Assembly: GCA_938006335.1 (NCBI GenBank)
Contig: CALLMF010000035.1
Span: 1-64,000, forward strand
Source: an uncultured Granulosicoccaceae bacterium
Lineage (GTDB): Bacteria; Pseudomonadota; Gammaproteobacteria; Granulosicoccales; Granulosicoccaceae
Direction of reading: 5' to 3'
DNA length: 64,000 nucleotides
Made by a program: the position numbers and the translations under genes. Positions 25,857 through 35,968 of the stretch are shown in pieces. The notes under the pieces are model-generated. The model worked only from the letters and a program-made list of their open reading frames with translations. It was not told where the DNA came from and ran no database searches. Position 1 is the stretch's first letter. Each line of letters starts with the position of its first letter.

Positions 25857-27164
25857 ATGAGCATTGCCGACCTCGCCAGAGTTGACGGCGTTTCAAACGA
25901 GTTTTTCCTGAGTGATCTGGCCGAGTCGGATCCCGCTGTTCAAGCCGCCATAGACGCTGAACTGGGCCGGCAGCGCCACGAAATCGAGCTGATTGCATCC
26001 GAGAACATCGTGAGCCGCGCGGTAATGCAGGCGCAGGGCTCGGTCATGACCAACAAGTACGCTGAGGGTTACCCTGGCAAGCGCTACTACGCCGGTTGCG
26101 AACATGTCGACGTCGCCGAATCCCTGGCCATCGAGCGGGCGTGTTCGTTGTACGACTGCGCGTTTGCCAATGTGCAGCCCCATTCGGGTGCCCAGGCCAA
26201 CCAGGCGGTGTTCCTTGCGCTCCTGCAGCCTGGCGATACCTTCATGGGAATGGACCTCGCCGCGGGTGGTCACCTGACGCATGGCTCACCGGTCAATCTG
26301 TCCGGCAAGTGGTTCAATGCGGTGACCTATGGCGTTGATCGCGAATCGCATCTCATCGACTACGACGCGCTTGAAGCGACTGCGCGCGAGTGCAAGCCCA
26401 AGCTCATTCTGGCGGGCGGCTCGGCCTATCCCCGTACCATCGATTTTGCGCGTTTTCGAGCCATAGCCGATGCGGTGGGTGCCTATTTCATGGTCGACAT
26501 GGCGCATTTCTCCGGACTGGTCGCTGGCGCTGAGCACCCGAATCCGCTCAAGCATGCGCACGTGGTGACCACCACCACCCACAAGACACTGCGCGGCCCG
26601 CGAGGCGGGATGATCCTCAGCAACGACGCCGATCTCGGCAAGAAGTTCAACTCCGCGGTATTCCCGGGCTTGCAAGGCGGTCCGCTGATGCATGTGATCG
26701 CTGCCAAGGCGGTCGCGTTTGGCGAAGCTCAGCGCCCCGAATTTCAACAATACGTGGCGTCGGTCATTGCCAACGCCAAGGCGCTGGCGAGCACGCTGGT
26801 TGCAGGCGGGCTCGATATCGTCTCTGGTGGTACCGACACCCACCTGGTCCTGCTCGATCTTCAAACCAGGGGCGTCACCGGCAAGGCCACCGAAGCGGCA
26901 CTGACCCGCGCTGGTATTACCTGCAACAAGAATGCGGTTCCGTTTGATCCGCAATCGCCGTTCGTGACCTCTGGCGTACGTCTCGGAACGCCAGCGGCGA
27001 CCACTCGCGGCTTCGGCGCAGCCGAGTTCGAGCAGGTTGGCAAGATGGTTCTCGACGTGGTCGACGGTCTCGCCAGCAGCGGCGAAGAAGGCAATGCCGC
27101 CGTCGAGCAAGCTGTGCACAAGCGCGTCGTCCAACTGACTGACCGGTTTCCGATCTACGCATGA
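25857..27164 (+). CDS. glyA: Serine hydroxymethyltransferase
   Basis: A 435-residue PLP enzyme interconverting serine and glycine with tetrahydrofolate. It has the [11 protein letters not shown]-terminal motif, [29 protein letters not shown], the [19 protein letters not shown] block with the PLP lysine, and [11 protein letters not shown]. The frame extends upstream to 25626, but the ATG at 25857 gives the family length. The 219 bases between it and the divergent ATP-grasp operon show no glycine or THF riboswitch that I can recognise. A short-chain dehydrogenase gene overlaps its stop by four bases. Confidence 0.97.
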   Translation: MSIADLARVDGVSNEFFLSDLAESDPAVQAAIDAELGRQRHEIELIASENIVSRAVMQAQGSVMTNKYAEGYPGKRYYAGCEHVDVAESLAIERACSLYDCAFANVQPHSGAQANQAVFLALLQPGDTFMGMDLAAGGHLTHGSPVNLSGKWFNAVTYGVDRESHLIDYDALEATARECKPKLILAGGSAYPRTIDFARFRAIADAVGAYFMVDMAHFSGLVAGAEHPNPLKHAHVVTTTTHKTLRGPRGGMILSNDADLGKKFNSAVFPGLQGGPLMHVIAAKAVAFGEAQRPEFQQYVASVIANAKALASTLVAGGLDIVSGGTDTHLVLLDLQTRGVTGKATEAALTRAGITCNKNAVPFDPQSPFVTSGVRLGTPAATTRGFGAAEFEQVGKMVLDVVDGLASSGEEGNAAVEQAVHKRVVQLTDRFPIYA

Positions 27165-27931
27165 GCACGCATGCCGGCCCGGTCATCGTGACTGGTGCGC
27201 AACAGGGAATAGGGCTTGCCATTGCCGAGTGTTTCGCCCGGGCGGGGCGACGTGTGGTTATCGCCGATACCGTCGAACGAGAAGTTGGATCGGCACTTGC
27301 GCTCAAGTGGCAGGTACCGGTATCGGTCGATACATACGTGTGTGACATCACCGACGCTGACTCCGTGGAGTCGATGCTTGATGCCGTGCAGACAGGTTGT
27401 GGTGTTGCTGCCGACACCTTGATCAACAATGCCGCACAACAGGTGTGGGGGGACTTCCTTGATGCCGATGTTGCGGACCTCAAGCGGGTACTCGATACGA
27501 ACCTCTTCGGCAGCATGTTGATGACCCAGCGCTTTGCCCGTCGCCTTGTTGCGGCCGGGGCAAGTGGGGCTATTGTCAACATCGGCTCGGCATGCAACAG
27601 CATCGCCTTTCCGAAGCTTGCGAGCTACGTGGCCTCCAAAGGGGGCATCGAGACCTTTACAAAAAGCGCTGCACTCGAGCTTGGTGCTCATGGCATCCGC
27701 GTCAACTGCATCGCTCCCGGTGCGATAGAAACCGAGCGCACACGGGCTGAAACTGACGGCTATGCAGCGCGATGGTCACCGCTGACCCCGATGGGCCGCA
27801 TCGGCACCGTGGAAGACGTCGCAAGAGCCACTGTTGCGTTATGCAACGAGGACTTCGGGTTTGTGAGTGGGCAGACGCTCGGTGTGGACGGTGGGCTGTT
27901 CTCGCGCGCGGTGTGGCCTGACGCATACTAA
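27161..27931 (+). CDS. SDR family NAD(P)-dependent oxidoreductase
   Basis: A 256-residue classical short-chain dehydrogenase. The cofactor motif TGAQQGIG, the NNAA motif (INNAAQ), the catalytic Ser region (NIGSACNS), the YVASKGG active site and the [12 protein letters not shown] end are present. Asp at the end of the second strand (VVIAD) suggests preference for NAD over NADP. Its ATG overlaps the glyA stop as ATGA, indicating co-translation. The substrate is unknown, and its link to serine/glycine metabolism rests on this overlap only. Confidence 0.88.
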   Translation: MSTHAGPVIVTGAQQGIGLAIAECFARAGRRVVIADTVEREVGSALALKWQVPVSVDTYVCDITDADSVESMLDAVQTGCGVAADTLINNAAQQVWGDFLDADVADLKRVLDTNLFGSMLMTQRFARRLVAAGASGAIVNIGSACNSIAFPKLASYVASKGGIETFTKSAALELGAHGIRVNCIAPGAIETERTRAETDGYAARWSPLTPMGRIGTVEDVARATVALCNEDFGFVSGQTLGVDGGLFSRAVWPDAY

Positions 27932-27955
27932 TGGTCGATCGCGCTGGCAGAACAG

Positions 27956-28504
27956 CTAGCGCTGCCTGCTCATGAAGATCGTCACCTCCGCAAAGGTAAT
28001 CCCGAACTTGGTGATGTACGAGCGGTTCATGATGGTGTCTTCATCAAAGGCCCAGATCCAGTCATCGAAATTGACGACATAGCTCGTATCGTCGACCGGC
28101 AAGTCCATCTGATAGGTCCAGTTGAAGGCATTGCCGTAGGTCGCACCGGATGCCTGCCCGAGAATGTCGCCCGCGCCACCTTGCCATTCGCCGTTCGCAT
28201 CGCGTGAGATCGTCCATACCCGTTCGGTCACGCCGTCGCCAACGAGGTATTCGAATGTCTCATCGAGGGTGAGCGTCTCGCCGTCCCAGGTGCCGTCGAT
28301 ATCGGCGATGAAACGCTGAGTGATGTTGCCACTGCGATCCTGCACGATGCCCCAGGCGCGCACGTCGCCATCAAAGAATTCGGTCAGTTTGAACTCGGGA
28401 CTCGTGTCCAGATAGGCGCTGCCGGCGATGTCTCTGGAACCACAAGCTGTGAGCCCGAGAAACAGCAAAGCCACAAGGCCGGTCCGCAAAGTCGATGAAC
28501 GCAT
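27956..28504 (-). CDS. DUF3833 family lipoprotein
   Basis: A 182-residue lipoprotein: MRSSTLRTGLVALLFLGLTAC with lipobox LTAC. The mature protein matches DUF3833 in pattern: PEFKLTEFFDGDVRAWGIVQDRSG, then FDETFEYLVGDG-like strands and a closing FAEVTIFMSRQ. It resembles a lipocalin-like beta barrel. It lies 25 bases after the last Mn-importer permease on the same strand and may be read through from it. Function is unknown. Confidence 0.85.
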   Translation of the reverse strand: MRSSTLRTGLVALLFLGLTACGSRDIAGSAYLDTSPEFKLTEFFDGDVRAWGIVQDRSGNITQRFIADIDGTWDGETLTLDETFEYLVGDGVTERVWTISRDANGEWQGGAGDILGQASGATYGNAFNWTYQMDLPVDDTSYVVNFDDWIWAFDEDTIMNRSYITKFGITFAEVTIFMSRQR

Positions 28505-28529
28505 GAAAACAAGTGCTCGGATGAAGGGC

Positions 28530-29390
28530 TCAGACGACGTGCCGATGCTTGGTCACCAGCAACCCGCGGCCGGGTGCAAGAAGAAACGCGATCACAAACA
28601 GCAGACTCATCAGCACGACGATGGTGGGCGCAGGTGCGCTGTCAATGTGATAGCTCGCGATCACTCCAATGGTGGTGCTGAGCACGGCAGTGGTCAATGC
28701 CACGAGTAACATCGTCTCGAATCGTGAAGTCAACAGCCAGGCGGTTGCTCCAGGGGCGATAAGCATCGCGATGACAAGGATGATGCCGACCGCTTCGATC
28801 GCCGCGACGATCACCAGGGAGAGCAGAGCGAGCAGGCCGTAGTGGAGCACCCGGGTGTTGAGACCGATCACGCCGGCGTGTTGCGGGTCGAAGGCAAACA
28901 GCATGAGATCGCGGCGAAACATCACGATGATGACAAACGCGGGCACAAGCATCACAGCTGCCGCCGCCACGTCGCTCCAGAGAACCCCGAGCATATCGCC
29001 GAACAGCACGTGATCGAGGTGCATGCCGGTCTCGATCTTCGTGAACAGGAAGACGCCGAGCGCAAACAGGCCACTGAACACGATACCCATGACCGTGTCT
29101 TCCTTGAGACGACTGTTTTCAGTCAGCCAGCCGGTAGATACTGCACACAACAAGCCCGTCAGGAAGGCGCCAATGACCAGAGGTATGCCGGCCAGCCATG
29201 CGAGGACAATGCCGGGTAGTACCGCGTGAGATACCGCGTCTCCCATCAAAGACCATCCCTTCAGGACAAGCAGACACGACAACACTGCCGCGCTGGCAGC
29301 GACCAGGAGCCCGATAGCCAGGGCTTGCTGCATGAAGTCGAAGGTCAGCGGCTCGACAATGAGCATCAGCGTGTCCATGACCTGATTCAC
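28530..29390 (-). CDS. Metal ABC transporter permease (MntB/SitD type), second copy
   Basis: A 286-residue ABC-3 family permease with about eight membrane segments. It has the family block LKGWSLMGDAVSHAVLPGIVLAW and the later AIEAVGIILVIAMLIAPGATAWLLT. It works as the partner of the permease at 29387-30241, whose stop it overlaps by ATGA. Together with the ATPase and the periplasmic binder it forms a four-gene SitABCD-like importer, probably for manganese. Confidence 0.93.
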   Translation of the reverse strand: MNQVMDTLMLIVEPLTFDFMQQALAIGLLVAASAAVLSCLLVLKGWSLMGDAVSHAVLPGIVLAWLAGIPLVIGAFLTGLLCAVSTGWLTENSRLKEDTVMGIVFSGLFALGVFLFTKIETGMHLDHVLFGDMLGVLWSDVAAAAVMLVPAFVIIVMFRRDLMLFAFDPQHAGVIGLNTRVLHYGLLALLSLVIVAAIEAVGIILVIAMLIAPGATAWLLTSRFETMLLVALTTAVLSTTIGVIASYHIDSAPAPTIVVLMSLLFVIAFLLAPGRGLLVTKHRHVV

Positions 29391-30241
29391 GACAGCTTGA
29401 GACGCGCAGCCGCGCGGCGACGGCCAGCCAACACACCATGGACCGGAGCAAACGCGAAGGCGAGCAGGAACAACGCTGTTTGCAGTAGCACAATGACTGC
29501 ACCGGTTGCCCCGTCGATGAAGTAGCTGAGGTATGCACCGACGGCACTGGTCATGACGCCCAGACTCACGGCGATGCTGACCAAGCGGCCAAAGCGGTCG
29601 GTCAGCAGGTAGGCCGTAGCGCCGGGAGTGACCACCATGGCGATGACCAGAAACGCGCCGACCGTTTGGAGAGCAGCCACCGTACTGGCAGACAACAAGG
29701 TGAAGAACAACAATTTCAGCGCATCCACGCGCAAGCCGATCGAGCGAGCATGCGATTCGTCAAAGAACACGGCGAGCAGGTCCTTCCAGAAGATCAGCAA
29801 GGCGATCAACGATACAACACCGATGATCAGTAACTGCAGCGAGTCGAACGGGGTGATCGCGAGCACGTTGCCGAACACGATGGTGCGGATGTCTACCGAG
29901 GTTGGAGCCAGGGACACCATGAACAGGCCAAGACCGAAAAATCCTGTGAATATCAGCCCGATCACCGCGTCATTGCGCAGCGCACTGCGAGAACTGATAA
30001 ACAGCATCGCGCCTGCTGCGAGGCCGCCGGAGATAAATGCGCCGAGAGAGTAGGGAAGACCCAACATGTAGGCGCCGGCGACACCGGGCACGACCGAATG
30101 TGACAAGGCGTCGCCGATCAGCGACCAGCCCTTGAGCATCAGATAACACGATAGAAAGGCGCAAATGCCACCGACAAGCGCACTGGCCCAGATCGCATTG
30201 ACCATATAGCCGTACTGAAAGGGCGCCAGCAGCTGCTCCAT
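29387..30241 (-). CDS. Metal ABC transporter permease (MntB/SitC type), first copy
   Basis: A 284-residue ABC-3 permease (MEQLLAPFQYGYMVNAIWAS start), with LKGWSLIGDALSHSVVPGVAGAY and LQTVGAFLVIAMVVTPGATAYLLT. The open frame extends to 30511, but that part lies antisense-like within the ATPase gene and has no membrane character. The ATG at 30241 comes 16 bases after the ATPase stop and restores family length. It pairs with the second permease to form the channel. Confidence 0.93.
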   Translation of the reverse strand: MEQLLAPFQYGYMVNAIWASALVGGICAFLSCYLMLKGWSLIGDALSHSVVPGVAGAYMLGLPYSLGAFISGGLAAGAMLFISSRSALRNDAVIGLIFTGFFGLGLFMVSLAPTSVDIRTIVFGNVLAITPFDSLQLLIIGVVSLIALLIFWKDLLAVFFDESHARSIGLRVDALKLLFFTLLSASTVAALQTVGAFLVIAMVVTPGATAYLLTDRFGRLVSIAVSLGVMTSAVGAYLSYFIDGATGAVIVLLQTALFLLAFAFAPVHGVLAGRRRAAARLKLS

Positions 30242-30257
30242 TTCCAGGAATACCGTG

Positions 30258-31241
30258 TCAGGACTTGCCGTCGTCGTAAACGACGAATGGTCGCTCGTCG
30301 TCGGTAATGACCGTGACCTGGCGTCGGTCGTCGTCTTCGTGAAGATCGGCGCCGCCAAGCACATGGAAGCGCAAAGTACCGCCGAACGCCTCCTGCAGGT
30401 TCTTCTGCGTGAACACGCGCTCGGTCTCTCCATGGTCGAGCACCGTCCCGTTGAGCAGCACCACCTGATCACAGAAGTGCGGAACGCTACCCAGGTTGTG
30501 GGTAGACACAAGAATCACACAACCTTCATCACGCAACTCGCGCAGCAAGGCAATGATGGCGTCTTCAGTGGTGACATCGACGCCCGTAAAGGGCTCGTCG
30601 AGCAATATCACTCGGCCCTGTTGGGCCAATGCACGTGCGAGGAAGACACGCTTTTTCTGGCCACCGGAAAGCTCGCCGATCTGCCGCTTGCGGTACTCGA
30701 GCAGATTCACCCGCTCGAGCGCCTGATTCACCATGGAGTGATCCTCGGTACTCGGCCTACGAAGCAAGCCCATGTGTCCGTACCTACCCATCATCACGAC
30801 ATCTTCGACCAGCACGGGAAAATTCCAGTCCACCTCCTCGCTCTGCGGAACGTAGGCGACGGTGTTCTTGCCAAGCGATCTCCCGGCCGGATGTCCAAGG
30901 ATCGACACGCTGCCACGAGCCAACGGCACCAGCCCCATGATGGACTTGAACAGGGTGGATTTACCGGAGCCGTTGACGCCGACCAGTGCGGCGATGGTCG
31001 ATGTCGGAATACAGAAACTGGCATCCTCGAGTGCCACATTGCCGTTGCGATACACCACCGACACCGCGTCGGCGACAAGTCCGTTACAGCCACCAGCGGC
31101 GTGCTGTGCGTCGCGTACGCGCTGGCGGTCTTCTACCGAATCGGCGACGCCACTGCCGTCTGCCGGAGACGCGCCCGCATCGCCGCTCGCTGCCGTGTAG
31201 TCTGCCGCTGCATCATGAACGGCGCTGGTGTCATCCCGCAT
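30258..31241 (-). CDS. Metal ABC transporter ATP-binding protein (MntA/SitB type)
   Basis: About 327 residues from the ATG at 31241. The ABC domain begins near residue 55 ([17 protein letters not shown]) and holds Walker [10 protein letters not shown], the signature [15 protein letters not shown], Walker [13 protein letters not shown] and the switch His in LVSTHNLGS. The first 50 or so residues are acidic and Ala-rich and absent from typical SitB proteins. The ATG overlaps the binding-protein stop by 11 bases, which supports translation from there, but a later GTG is possible. Confidence 0.92.
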   Translation of the reverse strand: MRDDTSAVHDAAADYTAASGDAGASPADGSGVADSVEDRQRVRDAQHAAGGCNGLVADAVSVVYRNGNVALEDASFCIPTSTIAALVGVNGSGKSTLFKSIMGLVPLARGSVSILGHPAGRSLGKNTVAYVPQSEEVDWNFPVLVEDVVMMGRYGHMGLLRRPSTEDHSMVNQALERVNLLEYRKRQIGELSGGQKKRVFLARALAQQGRVILLDEPFTGVDVTTEDAIIALLRELRDEGCVILVSTHNLGSVPHFCDQVVLLNGTVLDHGETERVFTQKNLQEAFGGTLRFHVLGGADLHEDDDRRQVTVITDDERPFVVYDDGKS

Positions 31242-32187
31242 CGTTGATATTCGCACTATCGACAAGACCCGAGACGATCGTCTCGACCGTTACCCGCAGC
31301 AGATCCAGGTAGGTGGGCACCGGTCCGTCCGGTTCGCTCAACGAGTCGACGTACAGCACGCCGCCGTAGCTCGCGCCGGTTTCGCGGGCCACTTGCTGTG
31401 CCGCCTTTGGCGACACGGTACTTTCGCTGAACACAACTGGAATGGCGTTTTCCCTGACGGTATCGATCACACGGCGAACCTGCTGCGGCGTGCCTTGAGC
31501 ATCGGCATTGATGGGCCAGAGGTAGAGCTCGCGTAGTCCGAGATCGCGCGCAAGATAACTGAACGCGCCTTCACTACTGACCAACCAGCGGGACTGCTCG
31601 GGCACCGTTGCAATAAGGGCCAGCAAGGGATCGAGCGCGGCGGCGATCTCGTCCTTGTAGGCGTCGGCGTTGGTGTTGATCTGATCGGCCGACTCAGGCG
31701 CAATGTCGATGAATGCGTCTCGAATGTTGTCGACGTAGACCATCGCCGACAGCGGGCTCATCCATGCGTGAGGGTTGGGTTTGCCGTCATAGGGACCGGA
31801 GCCGATGCTGATCGGCTCGACACCGTCCGACAAGGTGACAGACGGTACGCCGTCCAGCCGCGAGAGAAACCGGTCGAACCACAGCTCAAGCCCCATGCCG
31901 TTGCGAATCACGAGGTCTGCATCGCGCGACCGGCCGATGTCGCGCGGCGTCGGCTGGTAGTTGTGGATTTCCGCACCCGGTCGGGTCACCGAGACCACCT
32001 CGACTGCATCGCCTCCGACCCGTTCGGCCATGTCGGCAAGCACGGTAAACGTGGTGACGACACGAGGCACATCAGCGGCGCCGAGCACACCAGAGAACGC
32101 GCAGGCAAGCGCGACCAACACAGCGCGGCAGGCCTGCCGCAACACACGTGAGCGCATGAATTCGAGTTCGAGCCTGAATTTAGCCAT
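31231..32187 (-). CDS. Manganese-type ABC transporter periplasmic binding protein (SitA/MntC-like)
   Basis: A 318-residue cluster A-I metal-binding protein with an N-terminal signal region (hydrophobic about 20-37, cleavage near GVLGAAD). The four metal ligands line up as His75 (AEIHNYQPT), His140 (NPHAWMSP), Glu206 (SSEGAFSY) and Asp281 (YVDSLSEPD). This His-His-Glu-Asp set is typical of Mn/Fe binders such as SitA and PsaA; zinc binders carry a third His and a His-rich loop, which are missing. It is divergent from mntR, which supports manganese. The ATG at 32157 is an alternative start. Confidence 0.92.
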   Translation of the reverse strand: MAKFRLELEFMRSRVLRQACRAVLVALACAFSGVLGAADVPRVVTTFTVLADMAERVGGDAVEVVSVTRPGAEIHNYQPTPRDIGRSRDADLVIRNGMGLELWFDRFLSRLDGVPSVTLSDGVEPISIGSGPYDGKPNPHAWMSPLSAMVYVDNIRDAFIDIAPESADQINTNADAYKDEIAAALDPLLALIATVPEQSRWLVSSEGAFSYLARDLGLRELYLWPINADAQGTPQQVRRVIDTVRENAIPVVFSESTVSPKAAQQVARETGASYGGVLYVDSLSEPDGPVPTYLDLLRVTVETIVSGLVDSANINDAG

Positions 32188-32203
32188 GGCTCATCTTATA
32201 CGA

Positions 32204-32221
32204 CTTGTTTAAAAAAACAAG
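32204..32221. promoter_or_regulatory. Putative MntR operator in the divergent importer/mntR promoter region
   Basis: A perfect inverted repeat CTTGTTT (32204-32210), spacer AAAA, AAACAAG (32215-32221). It lies 16 bases from the importer start and 44 bases from mntR. Its TTGTTT arms could also serve as -35 elements on both strands. For mntR, CATAAT at 32229-32234 lies 18 bases further. For the importer, a TATAAG-like box is at 32195-32200. A dyad overlapping both promoters is what a Mn-responsive repressor site would look like, but it does not match the E. coli MntR consensus. Confidence 0.55.
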
Positions 32222-32265
32222 AATCAGGCATAATTCGACCCGCTTCTATTACGAGACGGCGTCGC

Positions 32266-32718
32266 TTGACCGATCCCAACCCAGTCGACCGGCTTCCCCA
32301 GCATGCCGAATCACAAGCTGAGGTGTTTGATCACGTGCGCCAGGCGCACTCAATGGAGAGCACCGAGGACTACGTCGAACTGATTGATGACCTGATACGC
32401 ACCCAGGGAGAAGCACGGCTGGTCGACCTGGCGGAGCGCCTCGGAGTGTCGCAACCCACCGCTGGCAAGACGGTGGCACGGCTGCAGCGCGATGGATTTG
32501 TCACCAGCGAGCCTTATCGCTCCATTTTTCTGACCGAGCGTGGCAAGTCGCTGGCGGACGCTGCCCGCGAACGTCACGATCTGGTATACCGCTTTCTGCT
32601 CGCTATCGGTGTCTCGCAAGACACCGCAGAGCGCGACTCGGAGGGCGTTGAACACCACGTCTCCGAAGAAACCCTGCAAGCCTTTCAGCGCATCATCAAC
32701 TCCAGCGACAAGGCATGA
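32266..32718 (+). CDS. mntR: Manganese-responsive transcriptional regulator MntR
   Basis: A 150-residue DtxR/MntR-family repressor closely matching E. coli MntR: the [36 protein letters not shown] winged helix (seen in parts) and the metal-binding block [17 protein letters not shown] with the Glu/Glu/His ligands. The start is taken as TTG at 32266 because the leader VFDHVRQAH aligns with the MntR N terminus. An internal start near SMESTEDY is less likely. It should repress the divergent importer when manganese is ample. Its stop overlaps pyrC by four bases, an unusual partner. Confidence 0.92.
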   Translation: MTDPNPVDRLPQHAESQAEVFDHVRQAHSMESTEDYVELIDDLIRTQGEARLVDLAERLGVSQPTAGKTVARLQRDGFVTSEPYRSIFLTERGKSLADAARERHDLVYRFLLAIGVSQDTAERDSEGVEHHVSEETLQAFQRIINSSDKA

Positions 32719-33764
32719 CCACTCGTTTGACGTTAGCCAGGCCCGACGACTGGCACCTGCACCTGCGCGACGGCGCAACACTGGAATCTGTCGTTGCCGC
32801 CAGCGCACGGGATTTCCACCGTTGTCTCATCATGCCCAATCTGGTGCCGCCGGTCGTGACATCGACAGACGCTCAGGCGTACAAGGAGCGTATCCTCGCG
32901 GCGGTTGCCCGGAGCGGGGTCGACAGTGACTTCACACCAATGATGACGCTCTATCTCACGGAGAGCACCAACCCTTCAGATGTTGTGGACGCGGCGGCAA
33001 CGGGCTTGATTCAAGCGGTAAAACTGTATCCCGCTGGCGCAACCACCAACAGTGACTCCGGCGTCACCAGCATGGACCGCGTCATGCCGGTGCTCGAAGC
33101 CATGGCAGCCAACGACATCGTGCTCTGTGTCCACGGAGAGGTGACGACACCAGAGGTCGACATCTTTGATCGGGAAGCGCGATTCATCGAGACGGTGCTG
33201 CATCCACTGCGACAACGCCTGCCTGAGCTCCGTGTCACGTTGGAGCACATCACGACGGCCGATGGCGTACAGGCCGTCAGGGACGGTGATGGTCAGGTAG
33301 CAGGTTCCATCACGCCTCACCACCTCATGATCAACCGCAACCACATGCTGGTCGGTGGTATTCGACCGCATTACTATTGCTTGCCGATCGTGAAGAGAGA
33401 AGCGCACCGTCAGGCCCTCGTACAGGCGGCGACCAGCGGCGAAGCGCGCTTTTTTCTGGGTACTGACAGCGCACCGCACGCACGCGGAGCAAAAGAATCC
33501 GCATGTGGTTGCGCAGGGGTATTCAATGCACCGAACACCTTGTCGTGCGTAGCGACGGTGTTTGAGCAGGCGGAGGCCCTGGACAAGATGGAAGGCTTCG
33601 TGTCCGTTCACGGTGCGCGTTGGTACGGACATGAGGTATCCGATGCGACCATCACGCTGGAGCGTCGAGAAGACGCTCGGTCGCTGGACCCTTGCGTCGC
33701 TCTCGAGCAAGACGACATTCAACCCTTTGACCCCGGCGTGCCCTTGTACTGGCACGTTGTCTGA
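32715..33764 (+). CDS. pyrC: Dihydroorotase (PyrC type)
   Basis: A 349-residue class II dihydroorotase catalysing cyclisation of carbamoyl aspartate in pyrimidine synthesis. It shows the zinc ligands in [10 protein letters not shown], the carbamylated Lys in [15 protein letters not shown], the His in VHGEVT and LEHITT, and the catalytic Asp in [15 protein letters not shown]. Length fits E. coli PyrC (348). It starts inside the mntR stop (ATGA) and is followed by pyrE after 19 bases. Confidence 0.97.
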   Translation: MTTRLTLARPDDWHLHLRDGATLESVVAASARDFHRCLIMPNLVPPVVTSTDAQAYKERILAAVARSGVDSDFTPMMTLYLTESTNPSDVVDAAATGLIQAVKLYPAGATTNSDSGVTSMDRVMPVLEAMAANDIVLCVHGEVTTPEVDIFDREARFIETVLHPLRQRLPELRVTLEHITTADGVQAVRDGDGQVAGSITPHHLMINRNHMLVGGIRPHYYCLPIVKREAHRQALVQAATSGEARFFLGTDSAPHARGAKESACGCAGVFNAPNTLSCVATVFEQAEALDKMEGFVSVHGARWYGHEVSDATITLERREDARSLDPCVALEQDDIQPFDPGVPLYWHVV

Positions 33765-33783
33765 CCCCGGACTACCCGACATC

Positions 33784-34485
33784 ATGAACACCGCCTGTTT
33801 CATCCCTGACGAAGAAGCGGCCCGCCAGACAGCGCGCATGCTGCTCGAGATCAAGGCGGTGCACTTTCGGCGCGATGAGCCCTATATCTTTACCTCTGGC
33901 CTCGCAAGTCCTGTCTACATCGATTGCCGCAAACTGATCTCGTATCCGCGCATCCGTTCATGCCTGATGGACTGGGCGGTCGGCAAGCTGGTACGCAACG
34001 CGGGCTACGAAGCCTTTGATGCCGTGGCGGGTGGCGAAACCGCCGGCATTCCGTTCGCCGCCTGGATCGCCGAGCGCTTGTCACTACCGATGCAGTACGT
34101 ACGCAAGAAGCCCAAGGGCTTCGGGCGTGACGCACGCATCGAAGGCGACATTCATGAAGGTCAGCGCGTTCTGCTGGTGGAGGATCTCACCACCGACGGC
34201 GGCAGCAAGGTCGGCTTTGCAGATGCCATTCGTGAAGCCGGTGCGACCGTCGATCATACCCTGGTCGTTTTCTACTACGACATCTTTGCGCATGCTCAGG
34301 ACACCTTGAACAATGCAGGCTTGTCACTGACGTATCTGGCCACCTGGCACGACGTACTAGCCGAAAGCCGCGCAGGCGGACACTTCGATGAGGACACGCA
34401 CAAGGCCGTCGAGGCTTTCTTGAATGACCCCATCGCCTGGTCGGCAAGCCATGGTGGCAAGTATCAGATTCCTCAGACGAGCTAG
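33784..34485 (+). CDS. pyrE: Orotate phosphoribosyltransferase
   Basis: A 233-residue OPRTase that joins orotate to PRPP. It has the orotate-loop segment [18 protein letters not shown], the catalytic-loop Lys cluster [17 protein letters not shown] and the PRPP-binding motif [15 protein letters not shown] chose the ATG at 33784 since the frame upstream lies inside pyrC. Its stop codon interlocks with that of the convergent decarboxylase gene, sharing two bases. Confidence 0.96.
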   Translation: MNTACFIPDEEAARQTARMLLEIKAVHFRRDEPYIFTSGLASPVYIDCRKLISYPRIRSCLMDWAVGKLVRNAGYEAFDAVAGGETAGIPFAAWIAERLSLPMQYVRKKPKGFGRDARIEGDIHEGQRVLLVEDLTTDGGSKVGFADAIREAGATVDHTLVVFYYDIFAHAQDTLNNAGLSLTYLATWHDVLAESRAGGHFDEDTHKAVEAFLNDPIAWSASHGGKYQIPQTS

Positions 34486-35900
34486 GCCGGCTGCCTCGCC
34501 AATTCGGTAATCGTCGCGAAGGCAATATCGAAGTCCGCTTCGGTAGTATCAAATTGCCCGGCTTGAAACCGGATCGCGATGCCATCGTCGTGGCGTGTCT
34601 GGGTCAGGTAGATGCGCCCGTCGTCGTTGATGCGATTGACCAGCGCCAGGTTATGAGCATCAAGGTCTGCAATCTGACCGTCGCCAACATGGCGAAAGCT
34701 GAACAGCGACAGCACCGGGTCAGTCACGATCTGCATGTCTGCCTCGGCGCGAAGGCGCTCGCACAGCGCCTGCGCCCAATCGACATGGTTACGGATCATC
34801 GTGCGTAGCCCCTCGATGCCATAGGCGCGCAGAAGAAACCAGACTTTCAGCGCCCGAAAGCGACGACCTAACTGGACAGACCATTCGCTGAAGTTGATGA
34901 CGCCATCGGCACCGCGAGTTTTCAGGTACTCCGGTTGTATCGACAGGGTTCTGACCAGCGACTCGGGGTCTCGGACAAAGTGGGCTGAACACTCCATGCC
35001 CGTGCCCAGCCACTTGTGCGGGTTGAGGACAATGCTATCGGCGTCCTCAACACCTGACCATAGCTCGCGATACTCGGGGCAGATCATCGCAGCTCCTGCC
35101 CAGGCTGCATCGACGTGACAATAGAGTCCCTCACGCCTTGCTACGTCGATGACGGCTTTGGCATTGTCGGTAGCACCGGTAGACGTACCACCAATGCACA
35201 CCACCACACCCGCCGGTAGACGACCTGCTGAGCGATCATCGGCGATGGCCTTGGCGAGGGCGTCGCTATCCATCGGATAGAGTGGGGCTTCGCCCGTCGG
35301 GATTTTCACGAGGTTGTCTTGCCCGAGGCCCGCGATCCACAGTGCCTTGTCAACGGAACTGTGTGTGCGGCCGGACGCATAGATGCGTAGACAGGGCTGC
35401 CCGCTCAAGCCTTCGGCGTTGCCGCGATAATCGAGCGCCTTTTCGCGCATGACCAGTACCGCCGACAAGGTGCTTGTCGATGCGGTGTCCTGAAAGCTTC
35501 CCGAAAACGCCTCCGGTAACCCAACCGCCTGGCGCAGCCAATCGACCATACGGATCTCTAGCTCAGTGGCGGCAGGCGATGTCTGCCAGAGCATGCACTG
35601 CGCTGCCATGGTTGCCGCCAACTGCTCTGCAACGACGGCCGCTGGGGCTGCATTGCTCGGAAAGTATGCAAAGAACCGCGGATGCTGCCAATGCGTCATT
35701 GCACCGGGAATCAGTGCTTCGAAATCCTCGAAGATCCTGTCCATCGGCTCGGCCACTTCGGGCGGGGACTGAGGCAGTGTGGCAAGCAGCTGCCCTGGTG
35801 ACACCGCCGGACGTACCGGCTGGTCAGCGAGCGTCGCCCGATATTGCGTTGACCAGGCCGCGGCGGCGTGTGACCATCGCTCGAAATCGTTGTTGTCCAT
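34482..35900 (-). CDS. Group II PLP-dependent decarboxylase (aromatic-L-amino-acid decarboxylase-like)
   Basis: A 472-residue fold type I PLP enzyme of the DDC/glutamate decarboxylase group. Hallmarks are the [16 protein letters not shown] segment, [14 protein letters not shown], the cofactor-binding [15 protein letters not shown] and the PLP lysine in [14 protein letters not shown]. Overall pattern is closest to aromatic amino-acid decarboxylases (tyrosine, DOPA, tryptophan). Substrate cannot be fixed from the sequence. The gene stands alone, convergent with pyrE and divergent from the amidohydrolase gene. Confidence 0.9.
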   Translation of the reverse strand: MDNNDFERWSHAAAAWSTQYRATLADQPVRPAVSPGQLLATLPQSPPEVAEPMDRIFEDFEALIPGAMTHWQHPRFFAYFPSNAAPAAVVAEQLAATMAAQCMLWQTSPAATELEIRMVDWLRQAVGLPEAFSGSFQDTASTSTLSAVLVMREKALDYRGNAEGLSGQPCLRIYASGRTHSSVDKALWIAGLGQDNLVKIPTGEAPLYPMDSDALAKAIADDRSAGRLPAGVVVCIGGTSTGATDNAKAVIDVARREGLYCHVDAAWAGAAMICPEYRELWSGVEDADSIVLNPHKWLGTGMECSAHFVRDPESLVRTLSIQPEYLKTRGADGVINFSEWSVQLGRRFRALKVWFLLRAYGIEGLRTMIRNHVDWAQALCERLRAEADMQIVTDPVLSLFSFRHVGDGQIADLDAHNLALVNRINDDGRIYLTQTRHDDGIAIRFQAGQFDTTEADFDIAFATITELARQPA

Positions 35901-35968
35901 CGTGCCCCCTGACGGCGTGATCCTCGATGGTAAACCGATCCCGCCATACTCACTGAACGTAATCTCTC

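Noticed and set aside
30255-31247. A 330-residue plus-strand frame
   Set aside because: It mirrors the Mn importer ATPase gene, whose Walker and signature motifs are on the minus strand.
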